DNA of 64,000 nucleotides from NCBI RefSeq assembly GCF_030052815.1, contig NC_079496.1, forward strand, positions 14,585,100 through 14,649,099, written 5' to 3'. The notes below the pieces were generated by a model. The model saw only the letters and a list, made by a program, of their open reading frames with translations. It ran no database searches and was not told the DNA's origin. Position 1 is the stretch's first letter. Every line of letters starts with the position of its first letter. The position numbers were made by a program, and so were the translations under genes. This document shows, one piece after another, positions 11,240 to 24,145 of this stretch. This stretch comes from Hevea brasiliensis (Eukaryota > Streptophyta > Magnoliopsida > Malpighiales > Euphorbiaceae).

Positions 11240-12540
11240 CTGCAATAGAAAGTAAAGCAGGGTTCAATTTGCATTTTACACAGGTCAGACAATGCTGTAT
11301 TGCGTCTCTATGGTTGTACAACAGAAAAAAAAAAATTCTGAATTTGACCTTTCAATTATCAATTTCAAGAGTCATCCATAGCCATAAAAATTAAAACCTA
11401 TAGGTTGGCTAATACACATTCAACTATTACTGAAAGGTCAAATTAAGGAAAAAAAAAAGTCATTGAAAGGCATATCTTGAATTGGTAAAAAAACAAACAA
11501 AACAACTACTCTATATTCAAACAGAATATTCTTATTGCAGAAGCTGATTCAATACGTTTACACTGCAGAAGAAACACAACAAAGCTATTCTATTTTATCC
11601 TTAATTAACTTGATGAAAACAATGAAATATTCACTGAACTGATAAGGACAACAAAATAAAATTAATTTAGAAGAACAAAATGGAAAATCTAACAACATTA
11701 CTTAGTAAAGTTTTTCCTTTTTTTTTTTTTTAATTTTATTCAGCAAGATTGGGAAAAAAGAAAGCTAAAACTTTCACCAAGATAGCAAAGAAAACAGAAT
11801 CCGAAAGGTGAGGAGAGAAATTATAAATATCAGAATTTATCTCAAATTAAATTTTCTAAATGGGATTTTCATTATGATAATAAAAACAACTGAATGAATG
11901 CTTGTAAATGAAATTTACTATTAATCAAAACTTATTCAAATCAGAAGCCGTTTTTAAACTTCACACTCTCTGATACACAAACTTCCTATCAATAGATTAA
12001 TAAAATTATACTTGGAACTAAAAAATTGTTGGTCAAACAATAAACCACTAGTGATCTGTTTGGTTTACAGAGAAAAAGCAGGAAAAGAAACCATTGTCTT
12101 TAAAACATTATTCTCAGCAAATCAGAATAATCTTTAAAAGAAGAAAAATATAAACAAATTGAAATACACAGATCAAAGTAATACCAACAGAACATAATTG
12201 AAAGTAAAAGCAAAAAACAAAAACGTGTTATGAAAAAGAAGAAAACTTTAACACATTGATCTAAAAAACACGAAGCCAAAACCACAAAAACCAACATTTG
12301 ACACCAAAACTCACCAGTTAAATAGTTGAGGGTTGAAACAATTACAAGTTTCTTGGAAGCAGAAACAGAGAAAGCGAGAAGAAGAGAGGACAATGCTCTG
12401 GGTGAGAATCCAGGCTAGGAGCAATAAGAGAAAAAAAAAAATCTGAAAGCAGAGATGGAAGAGAGCAGCAGATAGGATCCGCTTCAAGAAAACACCCAGA
12501 AGGCAGAGTTTTGGACAAGACAATGAATGTTCTGATGTCT
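11240..12540 (-). other. Kinase 5' UTR exon and leader intron
   Basis: A strong donor (CTG|GTGAGT, exon end 12315) and an acceptor at 11240-11242 define an intron of about 1.07 kb in the leader. The non-coding first exon is about 12315-12540, pyrimidine-rich and without ATG on the minus strand. Transcription start is estimated only. Confidence 0.6.
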
Positions 12541-12768
12541 GAAAGAGAACTCAAAAAACAGTTTTTTTTTTAAATTCCGTGAGTCGCCGTTTGCATTTTG
12601 TAGAAATAAAACCCGCCGAAGTCCGAAGTTGTCAGGTATAAAAAATTCCCAAAATAACCTCAGATTTTCTGTTCTGACGAATATGTCCCTTGGATAAGGA
12701 ATTTATGTTCTGATGCCTTAGGGTGGATTGGGTGTGCTCTGGGACCAGATTTAACGTTAGCAACGGGA

Positions 12769-12774
12769 CACGTG
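12769..12774. promoter_or_regulatory. G-box CACGTG upstream of the kinase leader
   Basis: A palindromic CACGTG within GGACACGTGGGACC, about 230 bp upstream of the estimated leader start. G-box/ABRE cores bind bZIP and bHLH factors and are common in abiotic-stress promoters; relevance to the kinase is inference. Confidence 0.4.
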
Positions 12775-12779
12775 GGACC

Positions 12780-15700
12780 TGTAGGGCTATGTAATTATTA
12801 TGGTACCCTAAAATCCGAAAAAAGAGCTGCAGCAATCAAATTCTATAGCAATGATACTTCCTAGCATGTTCCATAAAACTTTAAAAAATAAATATAAAAA
12901 ATAAAAATTCAAGATCACGTCATAGAAACTCATGGGTTTGATCTTTTTATGTTGATTTGACTCTATGGGAAATATGACAAAGATTAGAGAATCTCTAATT
13001 GCAATTAGTGGCTGAATTAGGTGGCCTATAATTAGTTTAGGGTTTAGGAAATAAAACAAAATTGCGTTTACTCGATACCACCAAATCACCAATTTATTTA
13101 TGTACCCTAAAACACAATTATCACCCACTTCATCTTAAATTATATGATACTTATTTCATGGATGAAATATATTATAGTGTAAGGGTATACAAAGAAATTG
13201 ATAAATTAATTAATTAAATTAATTTAAATAAATTGAAATCAAAATTCGTGTATATATATATATATATATAATCTTATTTTATTTTTTATTTTTATTGATT
13301 TTTATTAAATAATATATTTTAATTTAATATTTATTTTTCTATTAGTATATAATAATATGTATATAAAAAATATTTAATAAGGGTTGAATTATAAAAGTCT
13401 CGTTAAAAAAAATAAAAATTTTCAAAATCGAACTCTATTTGCTTAATATGAAAATCAAATATATGTGGTTTTAAAATTTAATTTATTATTTCAATTTGAA
13501 TATTATTAAATTTAATTTTTTCGGTATAGTTTAGCAAAATAAAGTGAACCCACTAAAACCTATCCATGTACGACTGTAATAGTGTGTGAGTTTGAAAATT
13601 AAAATTATAAATATGTACAGAATATTAAAAATATTATAAAAAAAAATATTTTATACGTGTATGTATATATATATTTAAATAGTTATAAAATTATTTTTAA
13701 TAGTTAAATACTTGAATATTTGTTGTATGTTATAAAAGTCAATAATTTAAAAAATCATTTTGATATTTGGACTTTAGGCAAACCAAATCATAGTTTAATT
13801 TTGGAATCAAAATTAGTTCAATCTAAATTAAAATCAAAATCAATTTAGAGCTTAATTGGATCAAATCAAACTGGAACTGTTTTTTTTTTTTTTAATATTC
13901 TTTGAATCAATATAGTCCAATTTATATCAATACTTTCCTATCTTAAAAAAAATTCAGTCATTGAATTGATTCAAATCATAAATTGATTCAAATCATAATT
14001 GGGTGGATTCTGAATCTGGTTCTTAGTTTGCTGCTTCAATAGTTTGAAATCAAAATCAAATCGATTTGCTAATTAAGTCTAGAGGTATTTTTCAGTCTAT
14101 ACGTATCACAATTAATTAAATTTTTTTTGAGTGATTTTAATAGCATACTTATACACCAATTTAATATTTTTTAAAAATAATTTTATAGTATTTTCTATCA
14201 AAATTCAATTTTAATAAATAAAAATTATATTTTATGAATTTGGATTACGTTAAAGAAGTTAAATTATAATATACTTCTATATATATATAATATGAGAGTT
14301 GGTGAGACAATTTGCTTGCCTATATATTAGAGTGTAGCATTAGAAGAGGAAAAAGATTATTAGCAAGTAGCGAAGTGCAGCGGTAGTTGGCGATGTGCGT
14401 GAGCTTGGAAGTTACTAGGTGAGAAAATTTTGGCACTGGGCAAGGGGCAACTGTCAACCCAACCCAGCTACACCTAATATAAATGGAAAGCCTAAGATTC
14501 TCTTTAGTATTACTATTTAAATTGTTCTTAAAAAAATTAATTTTTTAAATATATTAATTAAAAAATATTAAAAAATAATTTAAAATTAAATTTAATAAAT
14601 TTTAATTATAAAAATATTAAAATAATAAAATATTTTTTTAATAATATTTAAAATAGTATTTTTATTCAAAAAAGTAAATTTAAACTTTCAAATACAGTAT
14701 CAAACAAGTATTAAGTGTTTATTTAGTACCAAAATTAAAAAGTCAAAATTAATTTTTAAAAATAAAAATATTATTTTGTAAATTATTAAAAAATATTAAA
14801 AAAATATTTAATATTTTAATATTATTATAATTAAAATTTATTAAATTTTAATCTTTTATTTTTTTAATATTTTATAATTAAAATATTTAAAAAAAATTAA
14901 CAATAATTTTAACGATAATACTAAACTGATTTAAAACCATAGTGCAACGAGCTATTTTCAGGTGATAAAACTGATAAACCCCACATTTGACCTTGGATGT
15001 GAAAGTGACTACATTTTCATTCAAGACTAAGACAACTTTTTTAAAATAAAATAAATTTTAGATAACAATTAATGAAAATATCATTGTTGAGTGTATTGAC
15101 TTCAATGCCTCATTCATGTAGGCCTAGTCAAGTCAAATTGGTAAATTCTTCCATTATTGAGAATTGGAGGGGGAAAAAAATACCATATTCAAATTGATGT
15201 GTAATTAATTTCATTAATTTTTTTTCCTATATATTAAATTTTTGTAAAAGCAAACGTACCCTCATAATTACAAAGACTAGAAATGCAACAATTTTACGGC
15301 CCATCACGAAGCTGTGGAATCCTTTATTTATTTATTTATAATTTCACAATTTTAAAAATATTAAATTAAAATGTAAAACAAAAATCAAGGGTGAGGCTAA
15401 ATTAGCCATTTGGAAAAAAATAGCAACCAGGCATGTGGATTTATGAAATTTAATAGGTGAATGTTTGTTGACGAAGATACCAAAGAGCATTTCTCAAGAA
15501 AAGAAAAAGGTAGATCCCATCCCAATAAATACTAAAATTTAAAAGACAAGAAGATAAAAGAGCTATAAGAAATTTTTATTTAATTTCATTATATAAATAT
15601 ATGCACAAAAAAAATTAAAAATTAACTTATAATAGCATTAGTTTGATTAATTACACGAAGCCCAAGAAGGAGCTTTAGTTGGTGAAGAAAACGCTAGGGT

Positions 15701-18700
15701 TTGTCCCCCGCCAACAACTAGAAAGTTAAGTTTTTACTTGGAAAAGCAGAAATTCTACTGATCAATTAATTTTTATTTTTGACTTTAGGTTACTTTGTCT
15801 AAATTTGTACAATTTTCTTTGTAAATTTGTGCAACTTGATCCGTTTATCATCAATCATCTAAAGTTGATTGCTTCTATGTCTTTACATGTAAAACATGCA
15901 TGCATGCATATATCTTCTTTTAATGCAATACAAAATACGATAAAAATATATAACATTCAATGACTGAACTAGAGAGGCCGGAGTGTCATAGCCCTCTAGC
16001 CTTGTAAAATATTTTTATGGATTAAAAAAATATATATAAATGGATAGATATCAAGTATTATTTTGACTGATTGAATGTATTCCATAATTTGCGTAGTGAA
16101 GTGGTCTGGCTTTAGCATGCATGCACAAGCGTTTAGGCCCAGTAAAATATGTGGCCTTAAAAATACTTCGCATGTAATATGCTGATTGATTTTGGGTTAG
16201 ACTCAACACATCATATGGACAATGAGTTGCATGGCGAGGCCCAAGTCATTTGCAGTCTTGTAATCCAATAAAATGGCTTCTTCCAAATCAACTCATTTTT
16301 ACGGTTTATGATTTTAATTGACCTAACTAGTTTAATTGTTTTATTCATGCTATACAATTTGTCAATCCAAACTACACATTACAATTTTGATGTTTTATTT
16401 TTTTTTTATTATTTACTAATGATTATAAAAATTTATTTTTCCTTTTTTTTTTAAATTTTAGAATAGATAATGTTTTTAGTAATACCAAACAGGTCTTTAG
16501 AACATGTAAAATTGGACAGAAAACCCTACATTGAAGATCCACAGAGGCTACCTGTGCCACTGCTCCCGAACATCAATTGGCAAGGAAGAAAATCCCTCAA
16601 TAGAGGCCATCCAACCTAGTGAAGCCGAAAAGAACCCAACAAACCAAAACAACACAAGAACCACTAATAAAATTGGAACTACTATGCATCGAGTAAAGAA
16701 TAGAATCCATAGGGCCAGAGAACCTTTTAAGTTGAAGATCGACACAGGGGAAGAGGCTGAGGAGGAATAGAGCCCTATCGATGTCTCATTCTCTTTTAGC
16801 TAGGGTGGCGGCATACATTCCACCATTTCTTTAAATCATATGTATGCTTCCTTCTCAGTCACTGAAGCATAGTCCTCCACCCCTCCAGTCAACACAACCG
16901 CTCAAAAGAACATGCAATCACACATTGAATCATCTATAGAAGAAAGACATAAAACAAGAAACAACACTAGCACATAGAGAATGACGGCCCAAAACACTGT
17001 CAAATATTCACCACTGCTACCCCAAGTACAACTCATCTACAACCCCAACTTAATTGACGAGGAGAGAAACTCATCTACCATGATTAGAAAAGGCGGCCTT
17101 TCCTTAATTGGATTGGCTGAAAAAGTCATCAAATGCAGCAAAAAGAAAAAAGACCTGATAGTTGGAGATGGAAAGGAAAAAAGAGCATTTGATGCATGAT
17201 CACATAAAATTCCAAAAAGGGCATCATCCCCTTTTGCTATCAAAAAAATACTCTTGGTACGATTATGATGGTGTATTAATGTGTGAATAAATTGGTCCAC
17301 AATGTAAACCTAAATTAAACACTTTTATCAGTTTAATTGATTGGTTTCAATTCCCTTGTGAAAATTTCTTGTTCCCAGCTACGCGGAATGCGAATTTGGG
17401 TTCAAATTCCAGAAGTTCAACAATAAATAGTTGGATTTCAATTCCTAAAATTCAAGGTCGGTCACTGTCAGTCACAGAGCATTGAGAAATCGGAAATACA
17501 AAGAAAACTCAGTTTGTTGCACTGACTTGGTCAATGACCCAAATTGAAGTTTAATAACCTAAACGGGACCCACTATATCTCTTGAGGTGCACCGCAAGTG
17601 TTTTTGATTGAGATGGGTGCGTGGCATCATCGCTGACGCACACATTATGACCACGTGTGCATTGGTTCTATTGACAAGTGGGAAATGGGAACACACTAGT
17701 GTTTCTGGCGTTGGCATTTCCCATGTGAATTGTGATTTCTAATTCAATGGGTGTGGAATGGATTTTTTATTCTAGAAGCTTTTGATTAAATGGGCTGATT
17801 TCTAATTCAATGGGATTCCAAATATTCGCCTGACAACTCCATTTTGTCAATTGCCGACTCAACAGTAGATATCCTTAGAGATTTGCATTTTGGATGTTTT
17901 AATTGCAATGAAGTCCCAATTCAAGTATTTTTTTTAAATTTTTACACAAACATTATTAAATTTAAATAATTTTATTTTTGTCAAAAATTAATAAAACACC
18001 TGATTATATTGATAAAATCAATAAATATTTCATTTAAAATGTCTCTATAAAAATAAATATAAAAATAATAATAAATAAGATAAATTAAAAAAATATTAAT
18101 ACTTCCTTAAAAATCTAATAAATATCCTTGAAGGAGTTAAGCATAAATTTTGTAACTTTTGTTAGTAAAGTTAATCATGATTTAATTATTGATTTAAACT
18201 TTAATAATGATAATTATTTTTTTCATTAGTACAGTATATTAAAGCAAGGCCACTAGCTAGGTCTTTAGATTGATGACTCAAACTCAATTGTCCAAACATA
18301 ATGGTGTAGTTATAATCATATTTACAGCTGGAGGTAACTGGGAAAAGCTCCAAGGAAAAGGGTTTTAATTCATTATGATTTGATGGTCACAGGCAACCAC
18401 TTACAAAAAGAACAAATGATTTTGTTTATCTTTAGATGTGAAACTACCAAAAGGAGAATCCAATTCCATTCCTTTCAAATTCACTTCCTTTTCTTCTTTG
18501 CTAAAAAAATCTCAAAAATCTTATCCTCTTTTTGATGATGCATGATTGCATGCCTAAAGGAGAATGAACCTTTAGGAGTCATCTTTTTTTTTTTTTAATG
18601 AATAATAATTAGAATAAAAAGAAAAAGTAGATGAATAATTAATATTAGGCTCTTTCTTCTTTTGAAAATTTAAATATTCAATCATTTTCCAATTATTTTG

Positions 18701-19740
18701 TATCCTTCAATTTGGATTTTTGTGAATCAAAGGTGCATGCATTATCACCCCTTTCTTGTGAATCAATCAGGTTTGGATTTTTTTTTTTAATCAGGTTGTA
18801 CTTAACTTCCACAAAATTAAAGTTTTTTTTTATCAATTTAATTATGTATTAAAATGATTATAAAAATTAAGGCGTTTAATAAAAAAATCTTTTATAAAGA
18901 CATATTTTTTCCTTAAGTAAGGAGTTTACTCTTATTTCATATAAAAAATTAAAATTAAAGGGTTTATTTTTCATAAATAATAAAAATATAAAAAATTAAG
19001 GGCTTAAAAATGAGTTTTTCTTTTTTATTGTTTTGTTTTTGTTTTATTCTCCTATTTATAAGATTATAATTGCTTATATAATTAATAATAATTATTTGTA
19101 GAAATAGCAATAAAAAAAAAATTCATTATGTAATGATATAAGACTGTACAATTTAAATGAGAAGGCTATTTTTATCCACTCTAAATTTATATAATTATAA
19201 TAATAAAGTTTTTTAAATTTAAAATATAACATAAAATCTTTTAAATTTTCAAATTTTATATAGTAAAATTCATGTAGCTTTTAAGTACTGATTTTTCAAT
19301 TAGAAATTAATGTAAATAGTTTCTATATGACTCGTAGTCAATATTGCTTTCTCCTCTTTTATATAAAATGTAAAATTATTCTCTTTACAGATAAAAAATT
19401 ATTCTGTTTATAGAGAGAAGAAAATTTAATTTATACATACCTTGAAAGAGAAAAGAAAAAAATTGATTAAGATTCATGTTGAAACTGTTCAGGTCATCGT
19501 TTAACTGAAAAATTGATAATTAGAAATTAGAGGGATTTTAAAAATTGATAAAGTTTTATATTATATTTTTAATTTAAGAAACTATAATATTATAATTAAA
19601 TAAATTTAGAGACACTTATAAAAATTTATTTTTATTTTAATTTTAATTTATTGTTTTTATTTTTGAAATATGGCATAATTCCTTTTCCTAAGCACGACAG
19701 CGTTTTGTTTAGTATTTTTTCCTCTTATCCTTTAGTAAAG
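12780..19740. other. Long AT-rich intergenic region
   Basis: Mostly poly(A)/poly(T)-rich DNA with an (AT)n tract at 13249-13271, CATG-rich short repeats near 15893-15910, and AT-rich inverted-repeat-like stretches at 14500-14940. A less AT-rich part at 16496-17300 has short frames on both strands that I do not recognise; it may be a decayed repeat. No gene could be supported. Confidence 0.5.
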
Positions 19741-19809
19741 GTTGGAACGCGTGGAAATGATTGTAGCAGAATGAGGTCAAAGCAGTCAAGCAGAACAAAA
19801 GTAAGCTCC

Positions 19810-19896
19810 CACGTGTCACCCTATGCCTTTATTGGTGTTGTTGATGAGGTGGCTTCCCTTCTGTTTCATTTACACGGGCAGCAAAGTTGTCACGTG
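19810..19896. promoter_or_regulatory. Two CACGTG boxes in a GC-richer island
   Basis: CACGTG occurs at 19810-19815 (followed by TC, giving the ABRE-like ACGTGTC) and again at 19891-19896. They sit in an unusually GC-rich block (about 19740-20000), some 0.9 kb upstream of the TATA box of the GRAS gene. A distal promoter role is inferred. Confidence 0.35.
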
Positions 19897-20711
19897 ATCG
19901 TCAATTCCATTTGTCTTAGATTCCACCCTTTCGGGTACGCAGAGAGCAAGTGTGCAACACCCACTTTCTCCCAGTCGTCGCGTGAAATAAATCGCTATAC
20001 AACATTTATTATTATTTAAAAAATATCATTATAAAAGCATGTGTATTATTTTCCTAATTAATTAAATATTTATTTACCAGATATCATTGCATTTCATAAA
20101 AAAATTTTATTTTAATTTATCATATTAATAATTAAGTTAATTTCTCTCAATTTTAAGTTCAATATAATTAAATATCATAAAAGGTAATTATTTAATATAT
20201 TATTTTTTAAAAATAAAAAAGTAATTTAAGACACTATTATTAAACTTGGTTTAAGCCTATTGATTAAAGTTATAAATTGATGATTTAGATATTTAATTAA
20301 ATTGAATTTATAAATAAGTCTACAGTTTTATCGATTTTTCATTGATTCAAGTGTTCAAGATCTTATTTTATAATAATTATTTTGTTACTTAATTATTTTA
20401 TAAATTGAAAAATTAAAAAAATAATATTTAATTAATTTTTTTAATAATTCACATATTGAATCCCCGATTAGTCACACTCCTTTGCCTCGGTTATAGCGCG
20501 TGGAATGGAAGACACGAATCGGAAGAGCCAAAACATGGAAATAGCCAAGAATGTTCAACAGAGTTCCTAAAATTGGTCGGTGAGGTTCGCCGTAACGTCG
20601 TTAATTACTTAGTACAATAACGGCCCCTTCTGTAGCCACATCATTAAGCTCATTACTCGTTTCCGTTAAATTCCGCAAAAATATGTCCGTCAACTCTCTT
20701 CGCTTCTACTC

Positions 20712-20720
20712 TATATATAA
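20712..20720 (+). promoter_or_regulatory. TATA box of the GRAS gene
   Basis: TATATATAA stands about 30 bp before a GC-richer leader (CTTGGCTGCTGC...), which opens the transcribed region of the GRAS gene. Its position fits the leader exon with donor at 20883. Confidence 0.6.
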
Positions 20721-20744
20721 ACTTAAACCTTGGCTGCTGCTTCT

Positions 20745-22293
20745 TTCGAAACTATACAACCAATTTAAATACTACTCAAGCAATTCGAAGTTTGAAGGCT
20801 GAAAAATCGGACCCTAAAAGGTAGCTGTCTTCAAGCGAAGAGTAGAAAATTTTGTATTTCTTTTTTTGCCCGGAAAGTTTCAGGTAATTGTATCATGTTT
20901 GCTGCTCTTGTTTCTTCTATGTTTCATTTCTTAATCAAGTTAATAGGCGTAATTCGCCAGGAAACTGATTGGGTTTTGTTTCTTGGTATTTGTTTTCTCT
21001 GTATTTCATCTCTGGTTTTGGTTTCAGTGTTTGCGTGTTATCGTTTGTGCTGTGTCTTGGTCATTGGCTTCTGTAAATTAAACAGGAAAATATAGAAGAA
21101 GCTAATTTTAAGGAGGCTTACTGCTTGTGTTATGCTCCATATTGGAGACATTTGTTGTTTTAAATACTGGGTTCTTCTGGGTGCGTAAAATTGTTTGCTA
21201 TTATTGAGTAATAATACTTGTTTTCGGCTTAGGCTCTGTTTGTTTGAAGGAATAATGATTCCTTGAAAGATTGCGAAAAAAAAAAGGGTTTTCTGAGTGC
21301 TTCTTTCCATTATTAATGATGGATATTTGTATACGCCCGAAATTCTTTCAATTTCTAGAAAACAAAGGCAGCTTTCTAAATTTTTCCTTCATTTATATCT
21401 TTTTGGCTAATTTCCATGTCCATAATAAAGAATTTCTCAACAAAATTTTTGGCTTATCCAAAAAAAAAAAAAAAATCTCTACCTTTGTAAATCAGATGCT
21501 ATTATCTATGGTTCAATGGTTTTTAGATTGGTTCTGCACTTCTGATTATTGGCTTATTGGGGCCTCATACATGTCAGTTGTCAAGAAGCAATTTACACTG
21601 TTGCAGATGTGTAATTACTAGGAAATTGTAGTGTTTATAAATCTTTGCAGAGTGATAAATGTTTTTTTTTTTAATATTCTAATAATTTATTCTATAATAT
21701 GCATTTTGTGGTAAAATTCAATTGTAAGGAGTTACTTAAACAAAAATCTTATAGGTATTTGATATGCTCAAACTTTGATGTTCACGGTCTACTTAGAAGT
21801 CTTCTGTAGTCCTGTATATACATTTGGTTGTGTGTGAGTGGTTGCTGTTCTTTGTTTTTATAGAGTAGATATCCCACTAATGGATTAATTTTGGAGTAGG
21901 AAATAAGAGGATCATAGAATAGAAGTTGTCAAGCTACAAGATTGAATGCGCTTGGTCAATTGTAATTTCTTTGCTATAAAGTAATTATCTTTACAAGCCA
22001 CTTTTCCACCATGTATCTGTCACTGTTGGTCATCTATCTGATGAGGTTATACAAGCAGTTCATGATGCCATAACTCTACATTGGTACCTTGGACTGGGCC
22101 TAAAAACATGAGTTAATATTAATTCAGTTTGTATTCTCTTGTTAGAATAACATTTCTCTCTCTCTCTCTCTCTCTCTATCTCATGTGGTATGTTCATATT
22201 AACCTTACTTTTGAAGTATCTATTATTCCATAAAGATCTTGTTATTTAAAACTGCGACTTAGCTGTTTCCTTGTTTTGTTTTGGTTTTTGCAG
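20745..22293 (+). other. GRAS gene leader exon and 5' UTR intron
   Basis: A non-coding first exon of about 140 nt ends at TTTCAG|GTAATT (20883). The intron of 1.41 kb ends at TTTTTGCAG (22293), leaving 142 nt of leader before the ATG. A (TC)n tract lies at 22154-22177 in the intron. Leader introns are usual for PAT1-type GRAS genes. Confidence 0.65.
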
Positions 22294-22419
22294 GTTGATA
22301 TTGCTTTCAAGCATACAAAGGCTTGGGTTCTATACAGAGGATTTTAAAACTACTGGTAGCTGCTTGGGTCATTGGGCAGGTAGAGCCAATCTCTTTCTGA
22401 ATTAGTAGTGGAACAACTG

Positions 22420-22434
22420 ATGCTATACCTTTAG
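22420..22434 (+). CDS. Minimal upstream ORF (MLYL-stop) next to the GRAS start
   Basis: ATG CTA TAC CTT TAG at 22420-22434, followed by one base and the main ATG at 22436. A four-residue peptide is encoded. Its stop is so close to the main start that termination and reinitiation, or backward scanning, would decide how much GRAS protein is made. Confidence 0.5.
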   Translation: MLYL

Positions 22435-22435
22435 C

Positions 22436-24145
22436 ATGGAATCACACCAGCTTTTCAGATACGGCATCACTGGTGCTGGCATATCCTACTCATCTTCTTA
22501 TCCAATTGCTCCTTCAATGCCTAATATACTCTTTGAGTCCTTCAATTCTGATATAGGAAACTCACCTAGCTCAACCTTCTCAAATCAATTTGATTGTGAT
22601 TCTTTTACCACATTGAGTGAGAGCCAGGAGCAGTATAGTTCTACTGAGAATCCTTCAGGAGCCAGCCCTTCTTGTAACTCTTCACTTGAATCCAGTAGTT
22701 ATTTTCATCAACTGAGCCCCCCATTGTTGCACGATGCAAATTCTAGCCAGAACATAAAACATGCATTGCTGCGATTAGAGACTGCTCTGATGGGGCCTGA
22801 TGATGATGAAAACATAACAATGGCTAATACTTCTTTGGGGGAAAGTAGTAGACCACAGACATCAGGTCAGAGGACTAGGGCCTGGAGTCAGGAGCGCCAA
22901 GGTTCTTGTGGGAATCAGCCTCAGACATCCTTTGTTTCTAGGAGTAAGCAATCAGATGAAGGTGCTTCTGTAGAGAAACGTCTAAAAGCAATAGAGGAAG
23001 CAAAATTTCAAAGTATTCCACCAAGCAATCTGAAGCAATTGCTCATTGCTTGTGCTAAAGCTCTGGCTGAAAACAATATAAATGAATTTGATAAGTTGAT
23101 TGAAAAGGCTAGAGGTGCAGTGTCTATCAGTGGAGAGCCAATCCAGCGCCTTGGTGCATACTTGGTAGAAGGTTTGGTAGCAAGGAAGAAGTCATCAGGC
23201 AATAACATTTACCGTTCCTTTAGTTGTAGAGAGCCTGAAAGCAGGGACTTGCTTTCGTACATGCAGATCCTATATGAAATTTGTCCTTACCTGAAGTTTG
23301 GATACATGGCAGCCAATGGAGCCATTGCTGAAGCATGCAAAAATGAGGATCGCATCCATATCATAGACTTCCAAATTGCTCAGGGCACCCAATGGATAAC
23401 TCTCCTTCAAGCTCTTGCAGCAAAGCCAGATGGAGCTCCTCATGTGCGTATAACAGGTATTGATGATCCTGTTAATAAACACGCGCGTGGTGATGGATTA
23501 GAAGCAGTTCAGAGAAGATTAGCTGCAATCTCTGAGAAATTTAATATCGCCATAGAGTTTCATGGTGTGCCAGTTTTTGCTCCGGATGTCACACGGGACA
23601 TGCTTGATGTGAGGCCTGGGGAGGCTCTGGCTGTGAACTTCCCCTTGCAGCTCCATCACACTCCTGATGAGAGCGTTGATGTGAGTAATCCAAGGGATGG
23701 GCTGCTTCGAATGGTCAAATCACTCAATCCCAAGGTGGTCACTTTAGTGGAGCAAGAATCAAACACAAACACAGCCCCTTTCCTTACAAGGTTCATAGAA
23801 ACTCTAGACTACTACTTGGCAATGTTTGAGTCCATAGATGTGACGCTGCCAAGGGACCGGAAGGAGCGTATTGGTGTAGAGCAGCACTGTTTAGCCAAGG
23901 ATATAGTGAATGTTATTGCTTGTGAGGGGAAGGAGAGGGTGGAGCGTCATGAGCTCTTTGGCAAGTGGAAGTCTAGGCTTACGATGGCTGGCTTCCGGCA
24001 TTATCCTTTGAGCTCCTATGTCAACTCTGTGATAAGTAGGTTGCTGAGGTGTTACTCAGAAAATTACACACTGGTGGAGAAGGATGGGGTTATGTTGTTG
24101 GGCTGGAAGAATAGGAATTTGGTATCTGCTTCTGCATGGAATTGA
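22436..24145 (+). CDS. PAT1-subfamily GRAS transcription regulator (SCL13/SCL21-like)
   Basis: Uninterrupted 569-codon frame, the usual length for PAT1-type GRAS proteins. Residues 1-190 are a variable serine/asparagine-rich region with the conserved block VEKRLKAIEEAKFQSIPP (179-196). The GRAS domain follows: first leucine-rich region from about 199 (LKQLLIACAKAL), VHIID-type core IHIIDFQ at 307-313, second leucine-rich region around 355-400 with LQLHH at 404-408, PFYRE region around 430-500, and the SAW region with GFRHYPLSSYVNSVI (519-533) and the terminal SAWN. GRAS proteins of this branch act in the nucleus and cytoplasm in phytochrome, gibberellin or defence signalling. They lack a DELLA motif, as here. 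No frameshift or missing motif. The exact orthologue (PAT1, SCL13, SCL21, CIGR) is not settled. Confidence 0.95.
   Translation: MESHQLFRYGITGAGISYSSSYPIAPSMPNILFESFNSDIGNSPSSTFSNQFDCDSFTTLSESQEQYSSTENPSGASPSCNSSLESSSYFHQLSPPLLHDANSSQNIKHALLRLETALMGPDDDENITMANTSLGESSRPQTSGQRTRAWSQERQGSCGNQPQTSFVSRSKQSDEGASVEKRLKAIEEAKFQSIPPSNLKQLLIACAKALAENNINEFDKLIEKARGAVSISGEPIQRLGAYLVEGLVARKKSSGNNIYRSFSCREPESRDLLSYMQILYEICPYLKFGYMAANGAIAEACKNEDRIHIIDFQIAQGTQWITLLQALAAKPDGAPHVRITGIDDPVNKHARGDGLEAVQRRLAAISEKFNIAIEFHGVPVFAPDVTRDMLDVRPGEALAVNFPLQLHHTPDESVDVSNPRDGLLRMVKSLNPKVVTLVEQESNTNTAPFLTRFIETLDYYLAMFESIDVTLPRDRKERIGVEQHCLAKDIVNVIACEGKERVERHELFGKWKSRLTMAGFRHYPLSSYVNSVISRLLRCYSENYTLVEKDGVMLLGWKNRNLVSASAWN

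Noticed and set aside
12100..12554. Several minus-strand frames upstream of the kinase
   Set aside because: They cover the pyrimidine-rich leader exon and its intron; no start ATG in the leader exon and no similarity to known proteins.
16531..17300. Overlapping frames of 65-87 codons on both strands
   Set aside because: No recognisable motif, and frames on both strands of equal quality suggest non-coding DNA.
19651..20019. 122-codon plus-strand frame
   Set aside because: Low-complexity start and CACGTG-bearing promoter-like DNA; no domain.
20895..21621. Plus-strand frames of 66 and 116 codons
   Set aside because: They lie in the GRAS leader intron.
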